A DNA stretch of 64,000 nt from Snodgrassella sp945267035 (GTDB taxonomy: Bacteria > Pseudomonadota > Gammaproteobacteria > Burkholderiales > Neisseriaceae): contig NZ_JAFNPF010000001.1 in NCBI RefSeq assembly GCF_026535915.1, positions 1 through 64,000 of the forward strand. The letters run 5' to 3'. Position numbers and translations under genes: made by a program. The notes under the pieces are model-generated. The model did not search any database and was not told the DNA's origin. It saw nothing but the letters and a program-made list of their open reading frames with translations. Numbering within the stretch: the stretch's first letter is position 1; each line of letters starts with the position of its first letter. Shown one piece after another: positions 54,184-62,332 of this stretch.

Positions 54184-55074
54184 CTAGATTTTTGTTGAAA
54201 ATAGCTGATCTGTTTGATTGTCAATATAAGCTTGATTGACAAGTATTCCATCACTCACATCTTCAACTTCAGGCCCTTTTTTCGTTTGTTTTAACATTTT
54301 TTTTGTAATGGTTAAAATACTTTTATGTTGACATTTTGGACATTGGCAGTATTCATAATTTAGCATAGGCATTTGATCGTCAGTCTTTTGAACGAGCAAA
54401 TCCCGAATATCTTTTTGAAGTTCTACATTGGCTAATGCATCGGCATAACTACCTACACGGCTACTATGTATATTGTTTTCTAATTCTTCATTGGACAAAG
54501 AATAGAAAAAATATTTTTTGTACCAAGTTTGGCAATCTTCACAAAAGGCGTCTTCTATAGATAAAGCCGCTAAAATTGGGCAAAGAAAGCCTATGAATTC
54601 AACCAGATAAACGCCAGCTAATCCCAACCCTGAAATTGAACCTTCTGAGCTACCTTTTGTAATGGTGATTTCACGATAAGGTATAATTTCATTTATTAAT
54701 ATAGTTATGGTATCAATAGGCGATAAAAATAGTGAAATCCAATTTGACAGATAGTTAGTGTCGAATAATAAAACTTCGAACGTAACCAAATTTGAATAAT
54801 AGGCAAACAAACAGATTAAAAAAGTCATTAAAATATTGATTTTAACGTTACGGATCTTCGCTATTTGAGATAAATGAGTTTGCAGTACGACTATCAAAGA
54901 ATACATCCCCACAAGAAGACCGATATCAATAAGAATTAATGGAGAAAAATGAGAAATTATGGCATATACTACGCCGAGTATAATAGCCACAAAAATACCA
55001 ATCAAAGTCAACAAGATAGTTGAACCAAGATTAAATTTATTGGAAAATTGATAGTATTCATTTGTACTACTCAT
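54184..55074 (-). CDS. Membrane protein with two cysteine pairs, unknown function
   Basis: A 296-residue protein with several spans in the first 190 residues, followed by a cytoplasmic region with two zinc-type motifs: FCEDCQTWYKK and YCQCPKCQHKS. Between them is a charged helical segment. The C-terminus is soluble and acidic. No family is recognised. Its leader is duplicated DNA: about 40 bases upstream begins a remnant of the first codons of the neighbouring exported-protein gene, so this gene seems to have replaced another in the cassette. Confidence 0.6.
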   Translation of the reverse strand: MSSTNEYYQFSNKFNLGSTILLTLIGIFVAIILGVVYAIISHFSPLILIDIGLLVGMYSLIVVLQTHLSQIAKIRNVKINILMTFLICLFAYYSNLVTFEVLLFDTNYLSNWISLFLSPIDTITILINEIIPYREITITKGSSEGSISGLGLAGVYLVEFIGFLCPILAALSIEDAFCEDCQTWYKKYFFYSLSNEELENNIHSSRVGSYADALANVELQKDIRDLLVQKTDDQMPMLNYEYCQCPKCQHKSILTITKKMLKQTKKGPEVEDVSDGILVNQAYIDNQTDQLFSTKI

Positions 55075-55111
55075 TGTTTTATCCTTGTAATTTTAAAAAT
55101 GCTTTTCTAAA

Positions 55112-55402
55112 GTATACGGCCATGTTTTTTTATGCTTCGAATCTGAGTTGGCCACATCATTGCTCAAGCCTTACTGTATGCTGTTTTTGAGGGGATATAG
55201 ATTAGGATAGATAAGTTATTATAAATTTAAACTATTTTACGAATATTGGCAAACGATGACCTAATGTACTACACCTTTTGCTGTCGAGAGAGTGAGTTTT
55301 TATTATCACTCGATGAAAAGTGGTTTATTCTCATCAAATCATGACAGAGGTGACTGCGCGAGCCAAATTGTTGCAATCGTATCCCCACACAGGGCATGAC
55401 TG
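55112..55402. repeat. Direct repeat copy 1 (cassette boundary)
   Basis: About 290 bases nearly identical to 56139-56418. On the minus strand it covers the last residues of an upstream frame (ending NNLARAVTSVMI with stop at 55334-55336), an intergenic part, and the first codons of an exported-protein gene, here cut short (MAVYF then stop). Confidence 0.88.
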
Positions 55403-55421
55403 GCATGGCATCAATATAACT

Positions 55422-56183
55422 TTATCTATCGTTAATTTTAGGAATCACATATTTTTGACCATTGTAACGCAAAGTAAATTTTCTTGGTTTGAGTTTAATT
55501 ATTTTATCTTCACACTCATTTGGTATTTCAGAGTTGATGATTTTGATTTTAGTTCGTTTATCTGTCACATTAATATCGGCAAAATCGTTAGTTTTTTTTG
55601 CACTCATGGATAAGATACTCTCTATTTTATTGAATTCACCTATGCATCCATCATTCGCTTCCCCGCCAGAAAGATATACCTTCAGCATGGAGAGGATGCG
55701 GGTGAGTTTATTATTGTGGAAATGATATAAGTTAAGATTCTGTTCTTCGTAGGGAAAATACCCCGAATTGTTTGAGCGGTTTAGACGGATGCCGAAAGCT
55801 CTTGACTGAGCAGTAGGATAATAGCGTGCCGTATCGATACTTAACCCAGTAAAATTGATGGCATCACTGGTGATGGCTTTTTTTTCAAAGTTGCGTGCAA
55901 TGACTTTGTTATTCTTATTATTGACTAAAATAACATCTAAATCAAAACCGGCATAATTAATATCCTGGTCTTTGCTGATTGCCAGTACCACAATAGTTTT
56001 AGATGGATCTTCAGGCCAAACCTTACAATCTTCGAAGCTAAAATCTTTATCAGAAACATTAGGATGATATTTAAGTGTTAAATCGTTAATCAGTTTACTG
56101 CAATTAGCGTAGCTGAAGAATGGCAAAACCAAAAGTAGGTATACTGCCATGTTTTTTATGCTTCGAATCGGAGTTGGCCACAT
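55422..56183 (-). CDS. Exported protein of unknown function, possible periplasmic immunity protein
   Basis: From ATG 56183 (AAGGTG upstream) the protein begins MWPTPIRSIKNMAVYLLLVL with a basic n-region and a hydrophobic core, and is probably cut after SYA. Start at ATG 56150 is possible but leaves no basic residue. The 230-residue mature part is beta-rich, with cysteine pairs (FEDCKVW; DGCIGEF; NECEDKI). No family is recognised. Its first half has a broken relative at 53836-54095 and its leader is repeated at 55112. Periplasmic proteins in repeated orphan cassettes are often immunity factors; that is inference. Confidence 0.6.
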   Translation of the reverse strand: MWPTPIRSIKNMAVYLLLVLPFFSYANCSKLINDLTLKYHPNVSDKDFSFEDCKVWPEDPSKTIVVLAISKDQDINYAGFDLDVILVNNKNNKVIARNFEKKAITSDAINFTGLSIDTARYYPTAQSRAFGIRLNRSNNSGYFPYEEQNLNLYHFHNNKLTRILSMLKVYLSGGEANDGCIGEFNKIESILSMSAKKTNDFADINVTDKRTKIKIINSEIPNECEDKIIKLKPRKFTLRYNGQKYVIPKINDR

Positions 56184-56418
56184 TATCGATTACACCTTAT
56201 AGTATGCTGTTTTTGAGGGGATAGATAAGTTATTCTAAATTTAAACTATTTTACGAATATTGGCAAACGATGACCTAATGTACTACACCTTTTGCCGTCG
56301 AGAGAGATTGAGTTTTTATTATCACTAGATGCAGAGTGGTTTATTCTCGTCAAATCATGGCAGAGGTAACTGCGCGAGCCAAATTGTTGCAATCGTATCC
56401 CCACACAGGGCATGACTG
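56139..56418. repeat. Direct repeat copy 2 (cassette boundary)
   Basis: Partner of the repeat at 55112-55402, with scattered substitutions and a few indels. It includes the start of the exported-protein gene and the end of the remnant upstream. Confidence 0.88.
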
Positions 56419-56463
56419 ATTGATTTCAATAAGCGCCAACTGTTCCGGCAGCCCAGGCGTATG
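56350..56463 (-). pseudogene. C-terminal remnant conserved in both cassette copies
   Basis: A minus-strand frame of 37 codons, LPEQLALIEINQSCPVWGYD and on to NNLARAVTSAMI, ends with TGA at 56350-56352 and is closed upstream by a stop. The last 20 codons are kept in the same frame in the other repeat copy, which suggests they were once protein. It may be the end of a displaced toxin gene. Confidence 0.4.
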
Positions 56464-56624
56464 TCAATATACTGAGCAGGGATATTGACACAGATAAAGA
56501 TCTCTATTGATGGTTGGTGACAATACGGTGACAGAATAGCTGTTGACATCAAATAATCAAATGTCTGGATAAGTGCCTGTTATTGTGCAAAACTTGAATG
56601 AGCGGCTAGATTAAATGCAGGAAA
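56464..56624. other. Intergenic region between the cassettes and rnpB
   Basis: No gene recognised; it includes the unclear 3' trailer of rnpB. Confidence 0.35.
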
Positions 56625-56991
56625 GGTACATCAGGCAACCGATAAGCCGGGTTCTGTCTTGGACAGTCATTCATCTGGGCGCTACATTACTATAGCGCTC
56701 AAGCAACCTACCCGGATGCTCGGCGAGCAGCTTCAAGGCATCCTGTTTGGTCTTGCTCCGAATGGGGTTTAGCCTGCTACGCGTTGTTACCAACGGTACG
56801 GTGCGCTCTTACCGCACCATTTCACCCTTACCTGTGCTGTGTAATCACAGCCATCGGCGGTCATGCTTTCTGCGCCACTTTCCGTCGCCTCACGGCGCCC
56901 GGCCGTTAGCCGGCATTCTGCTCTGTGGAGCCCGGACTTTCCTCTATGTACTGAAGCAGTGCACAGCGACTGTCTGGTATGCTGATGTACC
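56625..56991 (-). ncRNA. rnpB: RNase P RNA, bacterial class A
   Basis: Catalytic RNA that removes 5' leaders from tRNA precursors. On the minus strand it shows CAGACAGTCGC near the 5' end, GAGGAAAGTCCGGGCTCC, GGTAAGGGTGAAA followed by GGTGCGGTAAGAGCGCACCG, and the 3' segment GATGAATGACTGTCC then AACCCGGCTTATCGG, all conserved. The ends pair: GGTACATCAG at 56982-56991 with CTGATGTACC at the other end, forming helix P1. About 367 bases, in the expected range. A promoter -10 (GATAAAAT) lies seven bases upstream of the predicted start. Confidence 0.95.
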
Positions 56992-56997
56992 GCGCTT

Positions 56998-57005
56998 ATT
57001 TTATC
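56998..57005 (-). promoter_or_regulatory. rnpB: -10 element of the rnpB promoter
   Basis: GATAAAAT on the minus strand, seven bases before the predicted 5' end of the RNA. The -35 is not clear. Confidence 0.5.
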
Positions 57006-57127
57006 ACATTCTCGTGTCCGAACTGTTTTACTTGTCAGAAGTTGTATAATGATTCCTTTTATCATATTCTTGTATCAGGCATATTGGCTGCCTAAGTACC
57101 TGTGTGACCTACGAGAAAGTTTAAGTT

Positions 57128-58969
57128 ATGTTTCTTGACCGTTTTTTTTCCTGGTTTGAAAGCCGTATAGATGCTTATCCGGAAGCATTGCCACAACCAC
57201 CAAAAAAAGGGGTGTTGCCGTTTATCTGGAGTTGTTTAGACGGTACCCGAGGCTGGTTGTTATTGATGGTAATCATGACAGTCGGAACCGGTATTCTGGA
57301 AGCTCTGGTTTTCCGTTTTCTGGGCTCAGTTGTTGACTGGCTTGGTACTTATTCGCCTGCACAATTATGGCCGGATAAAGGGCATGAATTGCTTTTAATG
57401 GCCGCAGTGATGATTTTCAGTATTTTCTGGTCGTTTTTGTCTTCTAACGTGCAGTTTCAGACTTTGCAGGGCGCTTTCCCGATGCGTTTGCGCTGGAACT
57501 TTCACCGGCTGATGCTCGGTCAGAGTATGGGCTTTTATCAGGATGAATTTGCCGGACGGGTGTCAGCCAAGGTGATGCAGACTGCTCTGGCTGTACGCGA
57601 TACGGTTATGTCGGTCGCGAATATGATGGTGTATGTGCTGGTGTATTTTGTGACCAGTGGCGTGATTCTGGCTGGTATGGATAGCTGGCTGCTGCTGCCA
57701 TTTATTATGTGGATCGTGCTGTTTGTTTTGGTATTAAAATTTTTGATTCCACAACTATCCCGTACCGCTCAACGGCAGGCAGATGCTCGCAGTCTGATGA
57801 CCGGTCGTATTACTGATGCTTATACTAATATTGCCACAGTCAAACTTTTTTCACATAGCTCGCGCGAGGCAGCCTACGCTAAAGCTTCAATGCAGGAATT
57901 TTTGGTCACGGTTAATGCGCAGATGCGTTTGGCCACTTTGCTCGACAGTTTGAGTACCGCAATTAATATTTTGTTGGTGGTCAGCTCGGCCGGACTGGGA
58001 ATCTGGTTATGGATACAAGGACAGGTTGGAGTGGGGGCAATCGCCACGGCAACAGCCATGGCTTCGCGCATTAATGGTTTATCGCGTTGGGTCATGTGGG
58101 AAAGTGCACGCCTGTTTGAAAATATCGGTACAGTGGAAGATGGCATGAATATTCTGTCGCGTCCGCATACTATTCAGGATAAACCGAATGCACTGCCGTT
58201 AAAGGTTGTACATGGTGCGATTGATTTTGAACATGTTAATTTTGCATATAGCGCTGATAAGCCATTGTTAACTGATTTTAATCTGCATATCCGTGCAGGG
58301 GAAAAGGTGGGTTTGGTCGGACGCAGTGGAGCGGGCAAAACCACATTAACCAATTTGTTGTTGCGTTTTTATGATGTGCAAGGTGGCCGGATTTTGATTG
58401 ACGGACAGGATATTCGTGATGTCACTCAGGAAAGTTTGCGCGCTGCACTTGGGCTGGTGACTCAGGATACTTCTTTATTGCATCGTTCGGTACGCGATAA
58501 CATTATCTATGGTCGACCTGATGCTACCGAACAAGAAATGCAACAGGCAGCGGAAAAAGCGGCAGCAGCTGATTTTATTCCTACTTTGAGCGATGCTAAA
58601 GACCGTCATGGCTATGACGCTCATGTCGGTGAGCGCGGAGTGAAATTATCTGGCGGGCAACGGCAACGTATTGCTATTGCACGGGTTATTCTGAAAGATG
58701 CGCCAATATTATTACTTGATGAAGCCACCAGCGCGTTAGATTCTGAAGTGGAAGCAGCCATTCAAGAAAATCTAACTCAGCTGATGCAAGGAAAAACTGT
58801 GGTAGCGATAGCACACCGTCTGTCTACTATTGCTGCGATGGATCGACTGATTGTTATGGATCAAGGACGGATTGTTGAGCAGGGCACGCATAGTGAGCTA
58901 TTGGCCAAAAATGGGGTGTACGCCATGCTGTGGCAGCGGCAAAGTGGTGGATTTATTCCAGAAATGTGA
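57128..58969 (+). CDS. ABC exporter (fused permease and ATPase)
   Basis: A 613-residue half-transporter: six spans in residues about 35-340, then the ATPase with Walker A GRSGAGKTTL, signature KLSGGQRQR, Walker B PILLLDEATSALD and the AHRLST switch. It belongs to the MsbA/multidrug-lipid exporter type and would act as a homodimer in the inner membrane. The substrate cannot be read; relatives carry lipids, peptides or drugs. The N-terminal 30 residues are a soluble lead (FESRIDAYPEALPQPPKK) seen in this subgroup. Confidence 0.9.
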   Translation: MFLDRFFSWFESRIDAYPEALPQPPKKGVLPFIWSCLDGTRGWLLLMVIMTVGTGILEALVFRFLGSVVDWLGTYSPAQLWPDKGHELLLMAAVMIFSIFWSFLSSNVQFQTLQGAFPMRLRWNFHRLMLGQSMGFYQDEFAGRVSAKVMQTALAVRDTVMSVANMMVYVLVYFVTSGVILAGMDSWLLLPFIMWIVLFVLVLKFLIPQLSRTAQRQADARSLMTGRITDAYTNIATVKLFSHSSREAAYAKASMQEFLVTVNAQMRLATLLDSLSTAINILLVVSSAGLGIWLWIQGQVGVGAIATATAMASRINGLSRWVMWESARLFENIGTVEDGMNILSRPHTIQDKPNALPLKVVHGAIDFEHVNFAYSADKPLLTDFNLHIRAGEKVGLVGRSGAGKTTLTNLLLRFYDVQGGRILIDGQDIRDVTQESLRAALGLVTQDTSLLHRSVRDNIIYGRPDATEQEMQQAAEKAAAADFIPTLSDAKDRHGYDAHVGERGVKLSGGQRQRIAIARVILKDAPILLLDEATSALDSEVEAAIQENLTQLMQGKTVVAIAHRLSTIAAMDRLIVMDQGRIVEQGTHSELLAKNGVYAMLWQRQSGGFIPEM

Positions 58970-59073
58970 ATCACGACACGATATAAAAGCTCTTTTCGTT
59001 AACATCTAATCGTTCTAGAATAGTTAGTGTTAATCAAAATAACATGTTAACCATTCAGAAGGAGGAATGATTG

Positions 59074-60771
59074 ATGGATACGAACAATCGATCAGAATTG
59101 ATCCAACAGTTACAAAATATCGTCGGACAGCAACACACTCTGACAGATCCGGCGCATACCTTGCCTTATCGTCAGGGAATCCGTTTTGGTGTGGGTGATG
59201 CCCTTGCCGTTGTATTACCGGGTAGTTTAGTTGAACAATGGCAGGTATTGCAGGCCTGTGTTGCTGCTGATGTTATTGTGATCACCCAATCTGCCAATAC
59301 CGGCTTGACGGGCGGATCAACACCTGATGGTAATGATTACGACCGCCCTATCGTTATTGTCAGTACGCGCCGGTTAGACGGGATCAAAGTGATTGCCAAT
59401 GGAGAGCAGGTGGTCTGTCTGCCTGGCAGCACCTTATTTCGCTTAGAAAAAGAACTGAAAAAATATAATCGTGGTCCACATTCCGTGATCGGCTCATCCT
59501 GCATCGGGGCGTCGGTCATGGGCGGGGTGTGTAATAATTCTGGTGGAGCATTGATCCAGCGTGGTCCAGCTTATACACAAATGGCGGTATTTGCCCAGTT
59601 AGACGAACACAATCAGCTGCATCTGGTCAACCACTTGGGAATAGAATTGGGCGATACGCCCGAAGCCATTCTTAATAATCTGCAAAATGGTCAATATACT
59701 GATAAAGACATCACCCGCGATGCCGGTTTGGGGCACGATCACAGCTATCGTGATCATGTGCGTGAAATTGATGCAGATACACCAGCCCGCTTCAATGCGG
59801 ACCCAGCGCGCCATTATGAAGCATCGGGCAGTGCTGGTCGGTTAATGGTTTTTGCTGTGCGTTTGGACACTTTTCCTCTTGAAAAAACCTCAGCTGTATT
59901 CTACATAGGGACCAATGATACTCATGAGTTGGATGATATCCGCCGGCATATATTGAGCACCTTTAAAAATCTGCCTGTATCGGGTGAATATATGCATCGA
60001 GAAGCCTTCGATATTGCAGCGGTGTATGGTAAAGATATTTTTATTGCCATTCAAAAATTTGGTACCGATGCCATGCCGCGGTTATTTGCTTTCAAAAATT
60101 TTGTTGATCGTACCACCGCCAAAATCCCCTTTTTCCCAAAAAATTTCTCTGACCGCTTTGCGGTGTTTGTGTCTAGATTGCTACCACAGCATTTACCACA
60201 GTCCATTCGTGATTACCGCGACCGTTATGAACACCATTTGATTTTAAAAATGGCTGATGATGGGATTGCTGAAGCAGAGGCGTTTTTAAAAGACTATTTT
60301 CAGCAAAAACAAGGCAATTTTTTCCGTTGTGATGAAAAAGAGGCCGAAGCCGCCATGCTTCACCGGTTTGCTGCTGCCGGAGCGGCAACCACTTATCGCA
60401 ATGCACACAGCGATCAAGTAGAAAATATTGTTGCACTGGATGTGGCGTTGCGCCGGAATGACAGTGAGTGGTTTGAACACTTGCCAGAAAGCATCAATCA
60501 GCACTTTATCCATAAAATGTATTATGGACATTTTTTCTGCCATGTTTTCCATCAGGATTACATTGCTAAAAAAGGCACCAATTGCAGCCAAGTGGAAGAT
60601 GAAATGTTGGCTATATTGGATCAAAGAGGTGCACAATATCCAGCCGAACACAATGTTGGTCATCTGTACCATGCCAAACCAGCTTTGACCAAATTTTATC
60701 GACAGCTAGATCCTACCAATAGTTTCAATCCTGGTATAGGAAAGACGTCGAAAAAGAAATACTGGGCCTAA
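59074..60771 (+). CDS. dld: Quinone-dependent D-lactate dehydrogenase
   Basis: FAD enzyme of 565 residues, the usual length for the Dld type. The FAD-binding domain holds TQSANTGLTGGSTPDG and SVIGSSCIGASVMGGVCNNSGGAL; the C-terminal membrane-binding domain contains the basic patches around KNFSDRFAVFVSRL and the YHAKPALTKFYRQLDPTNSFNPGIGKTS end. It oxidises D-lactate and passes electrons to the quinone pool at the inner membrane. GGAGG is eight bases before the ATG. A terminator follows. Confidence 0.94.
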   Translation: MDTNNRSELIQQLQNIVGQQHTLTDPAHTLPYRQGIRFGVGDALAVVLPGSLVEQWQVLQACVAADVIVITQSANTGLTGGSTPDGNDYDRPIVIVSTRRLDGIKVIANGEQVVCLPGSTLFRLEKELKKYNRGPHSVIGSSCIGASVMGGVCNNSGGALIQRGPAYTQMAVFAQLDEHNQLHLVNHLGIELGDTPEAILNNLQNGQYTDKDITRDAGLGHDHSYRDHVREIDADTPARFNADPARHYEASGSAGRLMVFAVRLDTFPLEKTSAVFYIGTNDTHELDDIRRHILSTFKNLPVSGEYMHREAFDIAAVYGKDIFIAIQKFGTDAMPRLFAFKNFVDRTTAKIPFFPKNFSDRFAVFVSRLLPQHLPQSIRDYRDRYEHHLILKMADDGIAEAEAFLKDYFQQKQGNFFRCDEKEAEAAMLHRFAAAGAATTYRNAHSDQVENIVALDVALRRNDSEWFEHLPESINQHFIHKMYYGHFFCHVFHQDYIAKKGTNCSQVEDEMLAILDQRGAQYPAEHNVGHLYHAKPALTKFYRQLDPTNSFNPGIGKTSKKKYWA

Positions 60772-60788
60772 CGGTATCTGCATACAAT

Positions 60789-60818
60789 CACCAGTCTGAC
60801 ACAGTCTGGTGTTTTTTT
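60789..60818 (+). terminator. dld: Terminator after dld
   Basis: CACCAG-T-CTG and CAG-T-CTGGTG pair (one T-T mismatch) with a 4-base loop, followed by seven T. Confidence 0.85.
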
Positions 60819-60824
60819 ATATCT

Positions 60825-60956
60825 AATGCCACTAGCTTGATAATCACCAAATTGTGCTTTAGCAGATTGTTTGATTAGCGCGTCGCTGTTTTTATCGGCG
60901 CCTGCCATAATCATTGCCTGTGAAATGCGTTGCATTAATAATTGTTGAATATTCAC
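60825..60956 (-). pseudogene. argS: N-terminal fragment of arginyl-tRNA synthetase gene
   Basis: From a GTG at 60956 the frame reads VNIQQLLMQRISQAMIMAG, then KQSAKAQFGDYQASGI. This is the start of ArgS, whose family consensus runs MNIQALL...QSAKVQFGDYQANGM. It breaks off after 44 codons at the dld terminator, and the catalytic domain is missing. A full argS must exist elsewhere. Its upstream leader is repeated at 62137-62184. Confidence 0.8.
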
Positions 60957-60969
60957 ACTAAACCTAATT

Positions 60970-61017
60970 GATTGGAATAAAATGCCCAATGAAATACTGG
61001 TAAATTGATAAATTGTC
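60970..61017. repeat. Direct repeat copy 1 (argS leader)
   Basis: 48 bases (GATTGGAATAAAATGCCCAA and on) repeated at 62137-62184 with only two differences in the shared part. The two copies flank the secreted-protein gene and the TPP riboswitch. Confidence 0.88.
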
Positions 61018-61140
61018 ACTGTGGGATTAGTTAAGGACAAGTAAATACAGCGTGTTTATATAAAATAAAATTATGGTAAATTAGAGTGACATAGGTTACT
61101 GTATGTTCAAAATAAATTGCCTAAATAGAAAGAGTGATAA

Positions 61141-61803
61141 ATGTTCCAAAAATTTGTTAAATGGGGTGTAATTGTCAATATATTTTTATTTTTTTCTGCT
61201 TTAGCCTTGGCTCAAGCACCTGACAATGTGCCAAACCTAAAACTCCCCATAACTTCTTCACAATTTAAAAAATACTATAAGCAAAGTGATGGTTACACTA
61301 TCCTTTCGGACGAGTATTCAAAACTTACTCAACCCTTAAATAAGCAAGAAATCGATTTTCCGATTAAAAATGGGGATTATAGATTTGATCTATTATTTGA
61401 TCGATTTACACAAGATATCCGCTACTACGTAGTAGGTGGCTTTGTGCAGGATAATTATCTTTACAAAGTGATAATTTATAATGGTAATCCTTCTGGTCGT
61501 ACTGATACAGAAGTAGCAAATGTTCAAATAAATAGTTACGATGAACAAGGTAAATTGATTGATGCTTTGCTTTTAGATAGTGGATATGACTATAAATATG
61601 ACAGTAATATTAAATTTTCGGTCAATGAGGATTTAACAATAAACATAAAAATGTCTGTGCCTTACTGTGTTGAATATCCTGATGCAGAGTCACATAAAAA
61701 TGCCCCTAAGTGGTTAGAATATAAGGAAGACATATATCAGATTAATCAAGGGCAATTTAAGTTAGTCTCTTCCAAGAAAGAAAGAGTTTATTTGTCACAG
61801 TGA
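61141..61803 (+). CDS. Secreted protein of unknown function (220 aa)
   Basis: Signal peptide cut after LALAQ/A, then a 195-residue soluble protein with repeated Tyr-Asp-rich beta strands (YRFDLLFDRFTQDIRYYVVGGF; YNGNPSGRTDTEVANVQINSYDE). One Cys (PYCVEY) only. No family is recognised. It stands between two copies of the argS leader repeat, so it may have arrived or been kept in a rearrangement. Probably periplasmic or surface. Confidence 0.6.
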   Translation: MFQKFVKWGVIVNIFLFFSALALAQAPDNVPNLKLPITSSQFKKYYKQSDGYTILSDEYSKLTQPLNKQEIDFPIKNGDYRFDLLFDRFTQDIRYYVVGGFVQDNYLYKVIIYNGNPSGRTDTEVANVQINSYDEQGKLIDALLLDSGYDYKYDSNIKFSVNEDLTINIKMSVPYCVEYPDAESHKNAPKWLEYKEDIYQINQGQFKLVSSKKERVYLSQ

Positions 61804-61851
61804 AGGGTAACTATTTACAATTAAACCTTCACCCTCTAAGCTAATATTGTT

Positions 61852-61942
61852 CTCAACGGGGTGCCGAGTTGGGCTGAGAATGTTAACCTGCTAACATAAC
61901 TCGTCGAACCTGAACTGGATCATGCCAGCGGAGGGATTTGAG
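61852..61942 (+). promoter_or_regulatory. TPP riboswitch (thi-box)
   Basis: The aptamer is clear: P1 arms CTCAA (61852-61856) and TTGAG (61938-61942), the ACGGGGTGCC and GGCTGAGA core, and CGTCGAACCTGAACTGGAT followed by ATGCCAGCGGAGGGA. It senses thiamine pyrophosphate. Downstream, TTTTGTCT (61963-61970) can pair with AGACAAAA (61988-61995), masking the GGAGA ribosome site, so the switch probably acts on translation. The gene it governs is destroyed. Confidence 0.93.
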
Positions 61943-61994
61943 TTATGATATCTGCCCAAACCTTTTGTCTTTTACTTACTATTTTGGAGACAAA

Positions 61995-62146
61995 ATGTTT
62001 CGTCACAGTCAATTATTGTCTATTGTTTTCCTTTATTGTGCTTTACCGGCGCCGTCTTTGCTGAGCAGCCAACTTTAACTGTCTATAGTTATAACCCTTT
62101 TATGTCACAGTGGGGTCCCTAAGAAGCGATCAAAATGATTGTAATA
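61995..62146 (+). pseudogene. thiB: Remnant of thiB (thiamine-binding periplasmic protein)
   Basis: From ATG 61995 (GGAG upstream) the frame gives MFRHSQLLSIVFLYC, shifts, then reads FTGAVFAEQPTLTVYSYNPF followed by MSQWGP. That is a signal peptide and the first strand of a thiamine-binding ABC protein. A TAA at 62120-62122 interrupts EAIKMI, and all coding sense ends at the second argS-leader repeat. A frameshift, a nonsense codon and a large deletion are all present. Confidence 0.65.
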
Positions 62147-62184
62147 AAATGCCCAATGTAATACTGGTAAATTGATAAATTGTC
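62137..62184. repeat. Direct repeat copy 2 (argS leader)
   Basis: Matches 60970-61017. It lies at the exact point where the thiB remnant ends, so it marks a recombination or deletion junction. Confidence 0.88.
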
Positions 62185-62332
62185 TACGAATGCATAGCCT
62201 AAGATTTAATTATTGATGAATAGCATTCATAAACCCTCGTAAACGGCGGTACTTAATCTCTGACCAAACAAGCAGTATGCTGTAAAGGCAAATTTATTGT
62301 TCGCTAGCAGCACACAGTACAGGAGATTTTGT

